A stretch of DNA of 64,000 nucleotides from Cryoendolithus antarcticus (taxonomy: Eukaryota > Ascomycota > Dothideomycetes > Cladosporiales > Cladosporiaceae), in the NCBI GenBank assembly GCA_002077065.1, contig NAJO01000047.1:1-64000 (forward strand). The letters run 5' to 3'. A program made the translations under genes and the position numbers. The notes under the pieces were generated by a model that made no database searches, had not been told where the DNA came from, and saw only the letters and a list, made by a program, of their open reading frames with translations. This document shows positions 1 through 11,475 of this stretch, in pieces. Each line of letters opens with the position of its first letter. The first letter of the stretch is position 1.

Positions 1-596
1 AAGTCACCGAACTCGTCTACCACATTACTACGATGATGCCAACACACGAGAATGACGATGATGCTACAACCATTGCCAAGAAGAAGCGTCACACAGGCAA
101 TGACCACGTCAACATTGTTTTCAACAACTCCGGTATTCCCTTTGTCTTCGACATGTTTCCATCAGCGTTCAACTACGTGTACGTCGTAATCACGCCATCA
201 GTGCGTACGACTTTCCTACAGTCACGTACGCACACGATGAAGACACCCGTCGGAGAGCGCTACTATAGGGTCGAGGTTCTCACTGCGCCCGGCTTCCCTT
301 CGCTCTCTTCGGCTGCTGAAGCGAAGCTCGTCAGTGGATCATCACTGCCTGACTATGTCAGAAACCTGGCTCTCAATGCCTGCATCTTCTCTGAGGTGTG
401 GATGAACAGGGATGATGAGAGCTATCGGAGCTCGTGGCGGCTGAGGTTGAATCAGATCAAGCAGCTCCGGGCGAGATATGGAAACGAGGTGGGCAAGGGT
501 GATGGGGCGGCGGTGAGTCACGTGGAGGAGGGAAAGGGCAAGGGAAAGGAAAAGGCGAAGGGAACGGGTTGGCTGGCGTCACTTGGGCTGAAATGA
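1..596 (+). CDS. tsc2: Tuberin-type Rap/Ran GTPase-activating protein, 3' end only
   Basis: The frame is open to the left edge (first full codon at 3) and ends with TGA at 594-596, so this is the C-terminal part of a longer gene. The sequence reads ELVYHITTMMPT, then GNDHVNIVFNNSG, then FNYVYVVITP. These are hallmarks of the RapGAP domain of tuberin (TSC2), which inactivates the small GTPase Rheb and restrains TORC1. After the domain come a segment with LALNACIFSEVW and a Lys/Gly-rich tail (about residues 165-182), which is probably disordered. The family assignment rests on these motifs; the catalytic asparagine helix lies upstream or at the edge and cannot be judged. The first ATG in the window (33) is internal and is not the gene start. 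Confidence 0.82.
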   Translation, partial: VTELVYHITTMMPTHENDDDATTIAKKKRHTGNDHVNIVFNNSGIPFVFDMFPSAFNYVYVVITPSVRTTFLQSRTHTMKTPVGERYYRVEVLTAPGFPSLSSAAEAKLVSGSSLPDYVRNLALNACIFSEVWMNRDDESYRSSWRLRLNQIKQLRARYGNEVGKGDGAAVSHVEEGKGKGKEKAKGTGWLASLGLK

Positions 597-879
597 TGAT
601 ACCCACGGGGAATGGATGTAAAGGTACGGGGACCAAAAGTTATGCATTTGTAAATGGACTTCTACCAATTGCACTATATCACTCTGCTCCATAACTTGCT
701 CCGCTTATGCCACTGTACTATCTTTGGTTCAAAACTAGTTCACCTTGTGTACTGGCGCACATCTGATACTCACTGACGTGTATATTTGAGTACAGCCTTC
801 CTCTTGCTTTGGCTGTCGCTACACTACGATCACTGCACTATGTGATTGTACATCACAGCAATCATTGAGTCGGCTGTAG
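597..879. other. Intergenic spacer between tsc2 and MSS1
   Basis: This 283 bp spacer should hold the 3' UTR of the RapGAP gene and the promoter of the MnmE gene. It is locally AT-rich. I see no clear coding frame, RNA gene or repeat. Confidence 0.5.
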
Positions 880-2694
880 ATGAAGGCGGCACAGCGATCA
901 TGCCGCTCCGTTTCTGTAGCAGCTCACTCGCGAGTGGCTAAATGTAATGTACAAGCCCGGCCTACTGCGCGTCTAGCATCATCGAGATGCATCCCTGGCC
1001 CGTCACGTCCAAGGCAATACGCCATTCAATGGCGACCCAACGCGCGACCATACTCACGCGCCATAAACAGCTCTGATGCTACAATCTACGCGGTATCTAC
1101 TGCACCCGGCCGAGCAGCTATAGCCATCATTCGGGTCTCTGGCCCAGGATGTCTGCCCATCTACCGCCAGCTGTGTCCCGAGAAAGCGGCTCCCAAGCCA
1201 CGACAGGCCACTGTGAGAACGCTGTACGAGCCCGGCAGCCCCAAGACGTCCCAGCATGTTCTGGACTCCAGCGCTCTCGTGCTCTACTTCCCTGCTCCCA
1301 AGACTGTGACCGGTGAGGATATCCTCGAACTCCACGTACACGGCGGCACAGCGGTCGTCAAAGCCGTTCTGGCAGCCATATCGCGCTGCAACGCGGCAAG
1401 TGATTCGTCCATTCGCTACGCTGAGCCTGGCGAGTTTACGCGACGTGCCTTCCTCAATGATCGCCTGGACCTGACGCAAGTCGAAGCACTAGGCGATGTG
1501 CTCAGCGCGACGACCGAGCAACAGCGTCGCTTGTCTGTTCGAGGGACGAGTGGCGCACTGGCTGAGCAGTATGAAAAATGGCGACAACAGCTTCTCTACG
1601 CTCGAGGTGAGCTTGAAGCTCTGATTGACTTCAGTGAGGACCAGCACTTTGACGAGAGCATCAGCGAGCTTCTACAGTCCGTCTCGGCGCAAGTTGACGT
1701 GCTCAAGTCAGCTTTACGTGCACATCGCGACAATGCCGTCAAGGGTGAGCTACTCAGGAACGGGATCAGTCTGGCTCTGCTCGGTGCGCCAAACGCTGGC
1801 AAGAGCTCATTGCTCAATCGCATCGTTGGACGTGAAGCAGCAATCGTGAGCGAGGAAGCTGGCACGACGCGAGATGTCGTTGAGATCAGCATCGATCTGG
1901 GGGGCTATCTCTGCCGCTTGGGCGATACTGCTGGACTTCGACGAGGACCGGCAGCCCTTACAAATCCTGGACTTGTTTCACAAGACATTGGCACTGTTGA
2001 GCGAGAGGGTATGAAGCGAGCGAAGGCGAGAGCAGAAGAGAGCGACGTCGTGATCATTGTGCTCGATTTCAAGGCTACCAACGATGGCCATACGGCCGTG
2101 TACTTCGACGACGAGGTGATGGAGACTGCTATCCGACGTATACACGCTGGCAGAAGCGTCCTCGTAGTGATCAACAAGCTTGATCTTGCTCCCAATGAAG
2201 GTGCAGCAGACATTGCGATCACTGCCACGCTGTGTGCGTTACCTGGTTTGCAGCGTAATCAGCTACATATGCTATGCTGCGTGGATGACGGACCTACTCT
2301 ACGCGCTGAGTCCGCTGCAGGCCCAACAAATCGGTATACGGTCCAATCATTCCTTCGTGGTCTCATCAGCACTTTTGAGGTCCTTACCTCAGCCACGTTT
2401 CCAGATGGCGATCGAAGTGATCCTGCAGCCTGGCAGGAGTCCCTCGGCGCCACCGAGAGGCATCGACTGTTACTCGACGAGTGTATTGAGCATTTGGATC
2501 TGTACACAGAACTGGTCAGTGAAGACGCAGGTGAACGCAATGGCGACGATGGCGGAGATGGAGATGTCGTACTCGCGGCTGAACATCTACGGGGTGCCGC
2601 AAATGCGCTTGCGAAGATCACAGGCAAAGGAGAAGCCGGCGATGTAGAGGACGTTCTGGGAGTTGTGTTCGAGAAGTTTTGCGTGGGCAAATAG
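880..2694 (+). CDS. MSS1: Mitochondrial tRNA modification GTPase MnmE/MSS1
   Basis: A single-exon protein of 604 aa. The first 65 residues are basic and Ser/Ala-rich, as in a mitochondrial presequence. Then follow the MnmE N-terminal (THF-binding) domain (APGRAAIAIIRVSG), the TGEDILELHVHGG motif, and the helical region with AEPGEFTRRAFLNDRLDLTQ. The G domain is inserted within the helical region: P-loop GAPNAGKSS, switch I EEAGTTRD, DTAGLR, and NKLD. The C-terminus ends FCVGK, the conserved FC(I/V)GK motif whose Cys is needed for modification. With Mto1, the enzyme modifies U34 of mitochondrial tRNAs (5-carboxymethylaminomethyl or taurinomethyl type). All G motifs are intact, so the gene looks functional. 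It converges on the Hda1 gene with a 76 bp gap. Confidence 0.93.
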   Translation: MKAAQRSCRSVSVAAHSRVAKCNVQARPTARLASSRCIPGPSRPRQYAIQWRPNARPYSRAINSSDATIYAVSTAPGRAAIAIIRVSGPGCLPIYRQLCPEKAAPKPRQATVRTLYEPGSPKTSQHVLDSSALVLYFPAPKTVTGEDILELHVHGGTAVVKAVLAAISRCNAASDSSIRYAEPGEFTRRAFLNDRLDLTQVEALGDVLSATTEQQRRLSVRGTSGALAEQYEKWRQQLLYARGELEALIDFSEDQHFDESISELLQSVSAQVDVLKSALRAHRDNAVKGELLRNGISLALLGAPNAGKSSLLNRIVGREAAIVSEEAGTTRDVVEISIDLGGYLCRLGDTAGLRRGPAALTNPGLVSQDIGTVEREGMKRAKARAEESDVVIIVLDFKATNDGHTAVYFDDEVMETAIRRIHAGRSVLVVINKLDLAPNEGAADIAITATLCALPGLQRNQLHMLCCVDDGPTLRAESAAGPTNRYTVQSFLRGLISTFEVLTSATFPDGDRSDPAAWQESLGATERHRLLLDECIEHLDLYTELVSEDAGERNGDDGGDGDVVLAAEHLRGAANALAKITGKGEAGDVEDVLGVVFEKFCVGK

Positions 2695-2770
2695 CCAGTC
2701 ATGCTAAGCTATGCCGTAACTCGTGCTCATGACGCCTCATCGCGCAGCTGACTCCCGTATCATCTATGTC

Positions 2771-5343
2771 TTACAATCCAGGACTCCTGGTGCGCTGTCT
2801 CGCACTGAAGCTAGCACTTGCCTTCGTCGGGCTCAGCAGTCCAGGACTGCGTACACCCGCCCCTGTTGGCGTGCTAGTTCCTCCAAGCTTCACTGGCGAT
2901 GGTGCGAAGTTCTTTACCGGTGGAAGGCCCGGCGCTGCTGGTGCGACGATCGCCCCATCATCTGCGGCGTCCTGACCAGTCATATCCTCATCGTCGATGT
3001 CGTCTCTGTTCGCAAGCCACGCCGCCGTTTCGGCCAGGAGCATCTCGAACACAGTATCCTTATGCACTTGCAGCATCTCGCTCATGCCGCTTTCCTCATT
3101 CTCCATCAGCTTGCCGAACTTCTTCTTCGGCCGCTGCGAGAACTCCAACGACCACCAATTGTGCGAGCGCGCCACGTAGACCTGTGAGTTCCTGGCATAC
3201 CACGGCGAAAGCAGGTCATTCGTGTGCGATCGGCAGGCCTGCAGGGCGACGTCGGTGATGAAGCTGACGGTCTTCGTAACATATTCTATCGCCGCATCCT
3301 CGTTCGCTTTGATCCAGAGTGTGATGGCCCAGTGGCCGATATTAGTACCCATCAGGAAGATGTGTGTTGCATCCGAGAGCATGATGTAGTTGTCCCACAG
3401 GTACTGTAGTAGCTCTGTAGCCTCGGACACGCGACTCCCAAGATTGACCTCTTCGTGCTCTCCGGTGTCTGTCCCTTCGGTGACGTGCTTGGGCATATTG
3501 ACATCGATCACCGAGAAGCCGTTCCTCACAGCGGTGGCGGTGTAAGGCTTGACGGGATCAGTCTTGAAACAGTCAGCGATGTCCGAATTGGACGACAGGC
3601 TAGGTGGACTCACTACCCACGTGTTGTGCAATTCGACCTTGCCAGTGCGCGGATCTACCGATGCCAGCATCTCAGGCGGATCGTGCAGTATTACCAGCAT
3701 CGGACGTGCTTCTGTGTAGTTCGCACTGGTATATGTCAGCTTCGTCACTTCCAAGCCATCCCAAAGTCTACTCACGTAGCGAGAACCTGATTCTCGAATG
3801 ACTTCGAAAGTGATTCCCTGTTGATGAACAGCGGCGTCATGTGATACTCGTCCCACAGGGTCGTAGCCTGCCACTTTCGAACGATGTCATGCATGCGCTG
3901 GCCATGCAGCTCTGCAACTCTGCTCGCTGGGTCCTTCGGATGTAATGAGCCCCAGAACTTGCTCTGCTGCCGCAGCACGAGCTTGACGTCGTCGATGCCT
4001 GTCGTCGATGGCGTTGTGTTGACCAGTCGATCCGGCTGCTCGCCCATCATGGTCTTTACCACTGCTGTTGCCGAACGTGCGATGGAGTCCAGATTGTAGC
4101 CTCCCTCCAGGCAAGCTGCTATCCTGCCATTTGCGAGAGACATCAACATGTGCGTCATGTGGGCGTACCCGGCTGGTGTGACTTTGCAACCACCCAACAT
4201 ATCGCCCTCTGCGGCATCGAAGCCGGCAGCGATGATGACAAGATCTGGATCAAATTCCTGTGCGATCGGCATGATCACTTGCTGAAATGCGTAGAGATAG
4301 TCGGCATCACCCATGCCCTGTGCTGTCCATGGCACGTTCACATTCATGCCTAGTCCCGCGCCTTCACCACAATGCAGATGGTCGCCGTACGCCGGTCGAT
4401 TGTCACGGTATGATGACTCTGGGTAGAAAGTGCCTTTCTTGTGGACATGCAGTGAGACGTAGAGTACGTTCGGATCGTCGTAGTTTGCTTGCTGAATGCC
4501 ATTGCCGTGATGGACGTCCCAGTCCAGAATGAAGACTTTGCGACACGAGCTCCCGAATTCACGCTGGCACACTTTAGTCGCGATGCTGACATTGTCGTAA
4601 AAGCAGAAACCTTTTGCATCCTCTCGCTCTGCATGATGGCCAGGTGGCCGAATGACGGCGAACGCGTTCTTGACCTTGCCCAGCATAATTGCTCTGCAAG
4701 CTTCGATGGCACCTCCAGCTGATAGAGCTGCTGAGTATGGCGTCGCAGGGGAGAGGTAAATGGAGTCCATCTTATTTCCAGGATGCTGCTCCTCCTCCCG
4801 CAGGTCATCTGCAGGCTTGGTGCTGAGACTTCGTACCCAATCAAAGTGCGCCTTTGTGTGGACTAGCCGCACTTCCTCCTCGGTTACTTGCCTGGCATCG
4901 ATTCGTCCCATGTAGTAGGATGGATCTAGATCAGACACACCATCTCTCCAGGCCAAGCCAGCTTCAACGAACGCCGCGAAGATGGCATAGATGCGACGTG
5001 GGTCCTCCGGATGCACATCGACTTCCTCAGGAAAGAGCTCTACGTGGAAGCGCATACGCACATCGTACACAAGTCCAGTCTGAAGACTCCCGTACGGCAG
5101 ATTCTTGAACTTCGGAGGTCGTGGCGCGTCCTTCAGTCCTGTGAGGCGTTGATCAAAAACATCCGGCTTGGGAGAGATCTCTGGCTTGCTCGAGGAACCG
5201 CTGAAAGTATCTCCATTGCCATCCGTGCCAGTCAGTCCAGTCGACGATCCCCCAAGAGTGATGGTAGGTAGACCGGCGTGTTCAGTCGAGCTCATGACTT
5301 CGGCATCATCCATAAACGCATCGCCGCTATCGTCAAGATCCAT
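2771..5343 (-). CDS. hda1: Class II histone deacetylase Hda1
   Basis: Proposed exons are complement(2771..3562, 3614..3725, 3776..5343), 823 aa. The ATG at 5343 is used because the longer frame starts with GTG. The deacetylase domain contains RPPGHHAERED, DWDVHHGNG, GFDAAEGD and ACLEGGYN, the zinc and catalytic motifs of class II enzymes. The C-terminal half is an Arb2-like domain (LVILHDPPE, HNTW, GFSVIDVNMP) found in fungal Hda1. The 50 bp intron at 3726-3775 (GTGAGT..CAG) restores FENQVLATANYTEARP. The 51 bp intron at 3563-3613 keeps the frame and is not revealed by a stop, but removing it gives HNTWVTDPVKPY, as expected of the family. The tail is Ser/Pro-rich and ends TRSPGL. It acts in the nucleus on histone H3/H2B in transcriptional silencing (family knowledge). 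Confidence 0.93.
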
Positions 5344-6511
5344 GTTGGCGAATCTGGCTGTGCAACATTTGTCGGCCACCGACCAAATGCCAGTGGCTTG
5401 TTATGCCAGCAGCTCTCAACCTACGGACAACCATAGCGTCAGCCAGGAATTTGAGGCAAGACCTAGTCCATAACACGCCTGTGGAGACCGTAATGAGCGG
5501 CGTATTGTCGACAGATCTATGGGGCTAGAGCTGTAGTGCGGAACACCTGGTGCGTAAGAGCCGGCATTGCGCTTGCGTTTGCATGTCGCGAAGTTTGGGG
5601 CTCGACTCACCTAAGAACGCGCCTTGTGTTCCTTACTTCTTACTTGCTACGTATCGCCTTTAGGACATAGCAGCCGTTGCCATATGCTAGATAGCTATTT
5701 AAGCACACAGTAATGTATACACACCCCTCGAGTGATGATTGGTGTCGCGGTCAACGTGTTAAGTAGTAGAAGTCATTAGGTATTAAGAAGAGCTAGTATT
5801 TGAGTGAACGAGGTAGCCGGTTTAGGACTTGAATATTTACGTGTTATATTGCTAGCGTGCTATTAAGTACGCATACTCTAGACATCTACATTTCTAGTCC
5901 CGATCCTATATAATAGCGCAACTTATTCTACTCTATCTATTTACTTATTCTCTATAATAGTAACTCCTACTTCTATTATATAAGATACTATTAGATTCTT
6001 ACCTATAGCCTTATTCTAGTACTCTAGACTCTCTAAGACTCTTCTACTTATCTAGATTAAGGTAAACTAATAAGAGAAAGAATTCAATCTATAAATAATA
6101 CAAGACTCTGAGATATAAATACAGGTTTATAAGACTAGATTTATTCCATCTTTTAATACTTATATACTCTCTTAACACTCTATATCATTTTGACTGGAAA
6201 GACCTACAGAACCAAACGGTAAGGTAGCTAGCGATATTTTATGTCTGCAACCTGCATTCGAAAGCCAATCTTCAATTCACGCATTGGTCTGAAATCTGAA
6301 ATCAGCCAAGCCTCACATTACCCAAAGAGTTCAGAGGTCTCTCTCAGGTGGAACTCCATGTATTGGCCTGTTGCATTCGACATTACATACTCTACGGACT
6401 GGACTGCTTCACATTGTCCCAACATGCACTTCCGTCACGGCGTCGTGCGAAGTATAGCTATGCCTTCCCCCTGTCTCGCTCTCTCGTACGACATCCACGT
6501 AGCAAACAATC
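5344..6511. other. Gene-free spacer with AT-rich RIP-like island
   Basis: No credible gene lies in this 1.17 kb. From about 5640 to 6235 base composition changes sharply: long runs of A/T with very many TA, TCT and CTA words and few CG or CA/TG steps. This is typical of a short repeat copy mutated by repeat-induced point mutation. No terminal repeats or recognisable transposase remnant can be read. The flanks (5344-5640 and 6240-6511) are of normal composition and probably hold the hda1 promoter and the 3' UTR of the acyl-CoA synthetase. Confidence 0.6.
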
Positions 6512-8686
6512 CTACAACTTCGCCTTAGGCTCCGCGCTCTCAGCCTCAACCTCAGCATACATCTCATCGATCATCTTCCTGTACATTTTCGCCGTCTGCG
6601 GGCGCTTAAGCTTGAGTCTGTGATTCAAAAGTTAGCATATACTCTGCCACAGCTCTTTTGAAGGCACAACTTACGTCGGCGTCAACAACTCGTTCTCAAT
6701 CGTAAAAGGCTCAAACAGCAACCTCACAGCCCTGACATTCTCATAGCTGTTGAACTTGCTCTTCCTCCCCACCTTCGCCAGCTCCTTCACCACCGCCCTC
6801 CGCACCGCAGGATCCTGCGCAGCGCTTTCTAACGCCTTCGAATCCGTAGCAGCGAAAGGCTTACCAGTGATCTTGGCCAAGAATGGCGCGAAAAGATCCG
6901 GCTGTATGCCAAACACAGCCACCAAGCTCGCCTGGCTCGAATCACCGTGCACGTACCCTTGACCTAACCAGGGAATGTTGCCGAGATAGACGTTCTCGAT
7001 GCGCTCGGGGGAAATATACTCGCCTTGCGCAAGCTTGAGGACATTCTTCTTGCGGTCGATGATGCTGAAGCGACCGAGCTCGTCAATGGAGACGATGTCG
7101 CCGGTGTGGAACCAGCCGTCTCCCGTGAAAGATTTGGCCGTCTCTTCGGGGTTCTTGTAGTACCCCTTCGTCACACTTGGGGAGCGGATTAGCAGCTCGC
7201 CGCGCGGGTGAGGCAGGTCGGTGGTCAGGTAGTCCATGTCCGGCACATCCAGCAAGCAGAGCTCGGTTACCACAGAGGGAGCGCCGCAATTACCTGTCGA
7301 CAGATCGCCTTCGAGTTGGGCGAGTGCAACGGCGTAGGTCTCTGTTAGGCCGTAGCCTTGGATGATGTGGTTACCGAAGACTACACGGAGGAAGTCGTGA
7401 AGACTTGGATCGAGAGGCGCAGAGCCAGAGACCATGGTGGCTGCTCGTTCGAGACCCAATGCGGCTGATACCTTCTTGCCCCAGATCCTGTCGTAGAAAC
7501 GGTGGCGGTTCGTCGGCTTGACGCCAGAGGACGGAGCAGGCCTGAGATTCGCTGACTTCGTCGCAACAGCGCGACGAGACAGAGCGCCCTTCACGCCCGC
7601 AGCCTCGATAGTCTGAGACTTGATGACGCCGCCGAAGCGATTGTACAGCCGCGGCACGGAAGTGAAGGACGTGGGACGGAGGAGCTTGAAGTCGTCTACC
7701 AGCTCGAGGACATTGCCGTGGAAGTAGCCGATCGCCGTGCCGCCCCAGAGCGCAGCATGCTCAGTCACGCGTTGGAAAATGTGGGCCAATGGAAGGTACG
7801 AGCAGATCTTATCATCGGGCGATTGGCGAGTGATGGTCAACGCGGCGGACGCGGCTGCTATGGCGTTTGCGTGGCTGAGAACGACGCCTTTGGGGTGTCC
7901 AGTCGTGCCTGAGGTGTAGTTGATCGTTGCTGTATCGTCTGGTCGAGGTGCGTTGGCTGGCCGAGGCGTGGCTTCTCCCAATGCCTCGACATCGCGGATG
8001 TAGTGGATCTGCACGCCCTTCTCTACAGCAATAGCGTTCAGCAGATCCTTCTTCGACATGCCCGGCAGCTCTGTGCCATTCGACAGTGGGTCCAGCGCGA
8101 TGATCAGCTTCAGCGTCGGACACCGATCTGCCAGCTTCAGCAGCGTAGGCACATGGCTGAGCGAAGTGCACACTGCGGGAAGCTCAGCGTGGTTGATGAT
8201 GTACTCGGTCGTGTCCGGGCCCAATGTATCGTATATTGAGACACTATACAGACTCTGCGACATGCACGCCAAATCGGTGAGCTGCCACTCTGGCCGATTC
8301 TGACACCACAACCCGATACCGTGTTGTCTGCCATGCACGCCCACGCTCTCCAGCAACCTCACCAATCCCACGCCAAAGTTCGTCTTCCGCTTGTGCACTT
8401 GCGCATAAGTCTCCCAGACGTACGGTCCATAAGCCTTCGTCAAAGGATCATATGGCCTGTAGCCAAGACACTTCTTATGCCCGTACAGTTGTGCAGACTG
8501 TTCGAAGAGCTCGTGCGCTGTCGAGATTGCCGGATCAAGCGAGTATAGGACGCCATCTCTCCGCCGCCAGTGCCGATACACCGCGCTCCTGCCCTTCTGC
8601 TGGCTGCCGGGGACGGGGTAGCTGTAGGGTGTTCCCGGTGGCGGTGCCGGCATCAGCTTCGTCGCTTCGGCGATTGCTACACTCAT
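6512..8686 (-). CDS. Long/medium-chain acyl-CoA synthetase with peroxisomal PTS1 (FAA2-like)
   Basis: Exons are complement(6512..6617, 6675..8686), 705 aa. The AMP-binding signature YTSGTTGHPKG, GYGLTE, GWFHTGD and the fatty-acyl CoA ligase motif (DRKKNVLKLAQGEYISPE) are all present. The enzyme activates fatty acids with ATP and CoA. The main frame stops right after ENELLTPT, but a 57 bp intron (6618-6674, GTAAGT, GCTAAC branch, CACAG) joins a last exon encoding LKLKRPQTAKMYRKMIDEMY and ending in AKL. That tripeptide is a PTS1-type peroxisomal signal, so a role in peroxisomal beta-oxidation, as for yeast Faa2, is inferred. ATG at 8686 is the only good start. Confidence 0.92.
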
Positions 8687-9399
8687 CTTTACGGTCTTCT
8701 AGGTAGGACAATGTCGCTATCCGGTAACGTGGGCCGGGAGGGGACAGGACAACGTGGGCGAGGTGGGACTGAGGTTGCGATCTGCTGCGGCTGACCGTGT
8801 GGTACAAGAATCGTTCCGAGCAGATAGGGCTTGTGCAACCGGGTAGTATCAATCAATGAATGGAGGGGGAGTGACTTGGTCGGGGAGACTGCATGGATGA
8901 TAGGAAACGAGAGCGTACCCCCTTCACCTGTAGTAGCACAGTGGGTGCAGCTTGGTTTTCCACTTCGCGAGCGCGAGCACTCGGCGTCTCCGGAAATGAG
9001 GTCAGACCGAGGCACGATTTTGTGCAAAGCACTAGTCGAGACCATAACACAATGCGTTACCAGCAGTGAATTGTGAGGTTATTGCATGGTATATACCATT
9101 TCATAGCATTCGTGTAGAATGTTTGGTGACCATGGATGAGGAGACAGATTGCCACGAGTGGATGGTCCTTCTTCACGGCTTTCAACACAATCTCACATGC
9201 ATTGTTCGGGGAAGCTGCATGTCTCAGATCCCACGTGCATAAAGCTTGATCTATGCTGTCGCCGAGGTGTTTTAGCCTCAGGCAACTAGATTAGAGGAAC
9301 TACCATGGCGAACGTGCGACTGCAACACAACGAGCTCACGAGTCCCGGCAACAAGAGTATTTCATCTATACAGTGCTGCCAACGCTCTAAATCTACGCA
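8687..9399. other. Intergenic spacer, no gene seen
   Basis: This 713 bp lies upstream of the acyl-CoA synthetase and downstream of the pectin lyase gene. Frames on both strands are short and unlike any protein I know. It probably holds the synthetase promoter and the lyase 3' UTR. Confidence 0.5.
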
Positions 9400-10710
9400 C
9401 TAGATCTTGCCCACACCAGCGTTCTTGACAACGCTCGCAGCCACGCCCGAAGCCGCCGAAGCGCTGGCAATATTCTTCCCCTTGAAGTTGGCGAAGAAGC
9501 TAGTCGATAAAGTCCCCGTGAAGGCTCCGGAACTCGTAAGCACGTTCGCTTGACACGCCATTCCCAACGCAGACGTGCAAGCCGAAAGCGAAGAACTCGG
9601 AGCCGTGAAGATCGATCCCTTGACACCAGTGTCGATGGGCGCTTTGACGTTGTTGAACGCATTGCCCTCCGCGATGATGTTTCCGCCAGCGTCAACCTCG
9701 AAGGCGTGTCCGCTGTTGTCGGAGAAGTAGTTGTTGACAGCGTGGAGGAGAGTATTACCGGCGACTTTGGGACTACGGCCGCTGGTGTTGTGGATGTAGT
9801 TGCCTTTGAGTGTGACCAGGTCGTTTGAGCCGGTGAAGTACATTGCCCAGTAGTGGCGACCATCGCAGGTGGCGCTCCAGGTTGAGGTGCCGTCGATCTC
9901 GTTATTGGAGATTGTGACGCGGTTGGAGGCGCCATTGCCGAGGACGATGTGCTGGCGGCCGATCTGAGAGGTCTGTATCATTCATCAGTGAGTCAGTGAG
10001 TGTAAGTTGAACGGAGTGCGAAGTCGCTGATCACCTTGACGTGATCGATCCACTGCAAGTCTGATTAGCCTTGTCCTCAATGTTGTACTACACAGAGACC
10101 ACTCACGATCAAGTCAGCACCGTCAACACTGATAGCATCACCTCCCCAGACGTAGTGCGGATTGATGTTGGTGATCTGAATGTTCTGGATGATGATGTTG
10201 CTCGCGCCGGAGACGATACGGAGTCCCTTGCCCTTGATAACACCGCTGGTCCCAATACCAAGGATCGTCTTCTTGGAGGCCACTGTGATGCCGAGAACAC
10301 CAGCCTTGTCGTATGAGACAGCAGTCGTTGGCGCGCTGGGCTCGTAATTCTGGCACCAGCCGTTCTGGTTGATCGCGACTTGGCAGCTAGATCCGGTGCC
10401 CCATCTGACTTGACGTTAGGGAAATCTGACTGAGAGTAAACTCCCCTCGACGCGCTTACGGGAGGCAGCCAGATCCCGATGCCGTTCCCTCGGTCCCGGT
10501 AAAGTCGAAGGTCTGCTGCAACACAATAACACGGGCCGAGGAGTCGCCCAAGTATGAGACCAGCTCAGCATTGGACTTGGGGTAGACAGCAGTAGCACTG
10601 CCACCGCCAGTGACGCCCTTGGCGAACCCTTCAGCAGCGCCGGACACGCCAACAGCTGCAGCATAGGCAACCAGCGCCGCTGCCACAAGGAGAGATGTTG
10701 TGTACTTCAT
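9400..10710 (-). CDS. Secreted pectin lyase, polysaccharide lyase family 1
   Basis: Exons are complement(9400..9972, 10035..10052, 10107..10404, 10460..10710), 379 aa, matching the usual length of fungal pectin lyases. The N-terminus [19 protein letters not shown] is a signal peptide. Then come [51 protein letters not shown] and [10 protein letters not shown]. These are PL1 parallel beta-helix motifs; WIDHVK carries the conserved Asp of the active-site region. WIDHVK is encoded entirely by an 18 nt microexon flanked by introns of 54 and 62 bp (GTGAGT..GCAG and GTGATC..ACAG). The enzyme cleaves esterified homogalacturonan by beta-elimination outside the cell. ATG at 10710 is chosen because it begins the signal peptide; the upstream in-frame ATG at 10794 would bury it. 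Confidence 0.92.
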
Positions 10711-11475
10711 GTTGAATAGACTGCAATGAATGACTGGAGCTGGACTGATCAGAATGTAGGAAGTCAAGAAATACTGCAGACCGTACGAAAACAACCGACG
10801 CCAGTATTATATCAATCTGTGATTCGCGAGTCGGGGTATTCTAGGGCTTCGAGGCTGGCCTCGCTTGCGATATAAGCTTGAAACATCGCCAGACAAGCGC
10901 CTAACACACCAGGGTACATGGACAGTCCCCTGGGCCGGAATAATTATGCTGTGCGGAAGAGCGCAGATAAATCTCAGAGATGCTGCCGGATGGTGAATGC
11001 GATAATAAGAGATCGCATTGCGCGTTCATCTTCCATGGACGTCTCTCAAATCTGGGCCTAGCAGGTGCGCCGTTTGGTATGAGAGTATGGCACATAGACT
11101 GCCATCCGACATCGTTCTGTGTTGGCGACGTTGTCTCACACTGTTCATGATCTTGGTGCTGAGTGGGGGAGTTCAGTGAAGTCGCTCGGTGTAGACGGAT
11201 AGGTGGAAGGTTGACAGGCTTGCTGACAGAGATAGAGCAGGAGCGGAGCAAGAATCTCCGCTTCGAACGGCTGCTTCCGAATGTGAGTAAGGGTCTGAGC
11301 AGGTGACAATATGACCAGAATACACGTCAAGACAACGCTCTGCTGGATAGCATTGACCGCTGGGTAGGTCGACAAGAGGAAAGAGTCTTAGCATGCCATC
11401 ATTATCTAAATGAGCGACGGAGTACATATAGATACTTCATTGTTCCGCAAAAGTGGCAACCACTATCATCACCAC
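10711..11475. other. Intergenic spacer, no gene seen
   Basis: This 765 bp lies between the start of the pectin lyase gene and the 3' end of the NmrA-like gene, both on the minus strand. It presumably contains the lyase promoter. Overlapping short frames on the minus strand around 11145-11430 show no recognisable motif. Confidence 0.5.

Noticed and set aside
1054..1479. Minus-strand frame inside MSS1
   Set aside because: Antisense shadow of a well-conserved coding exon.
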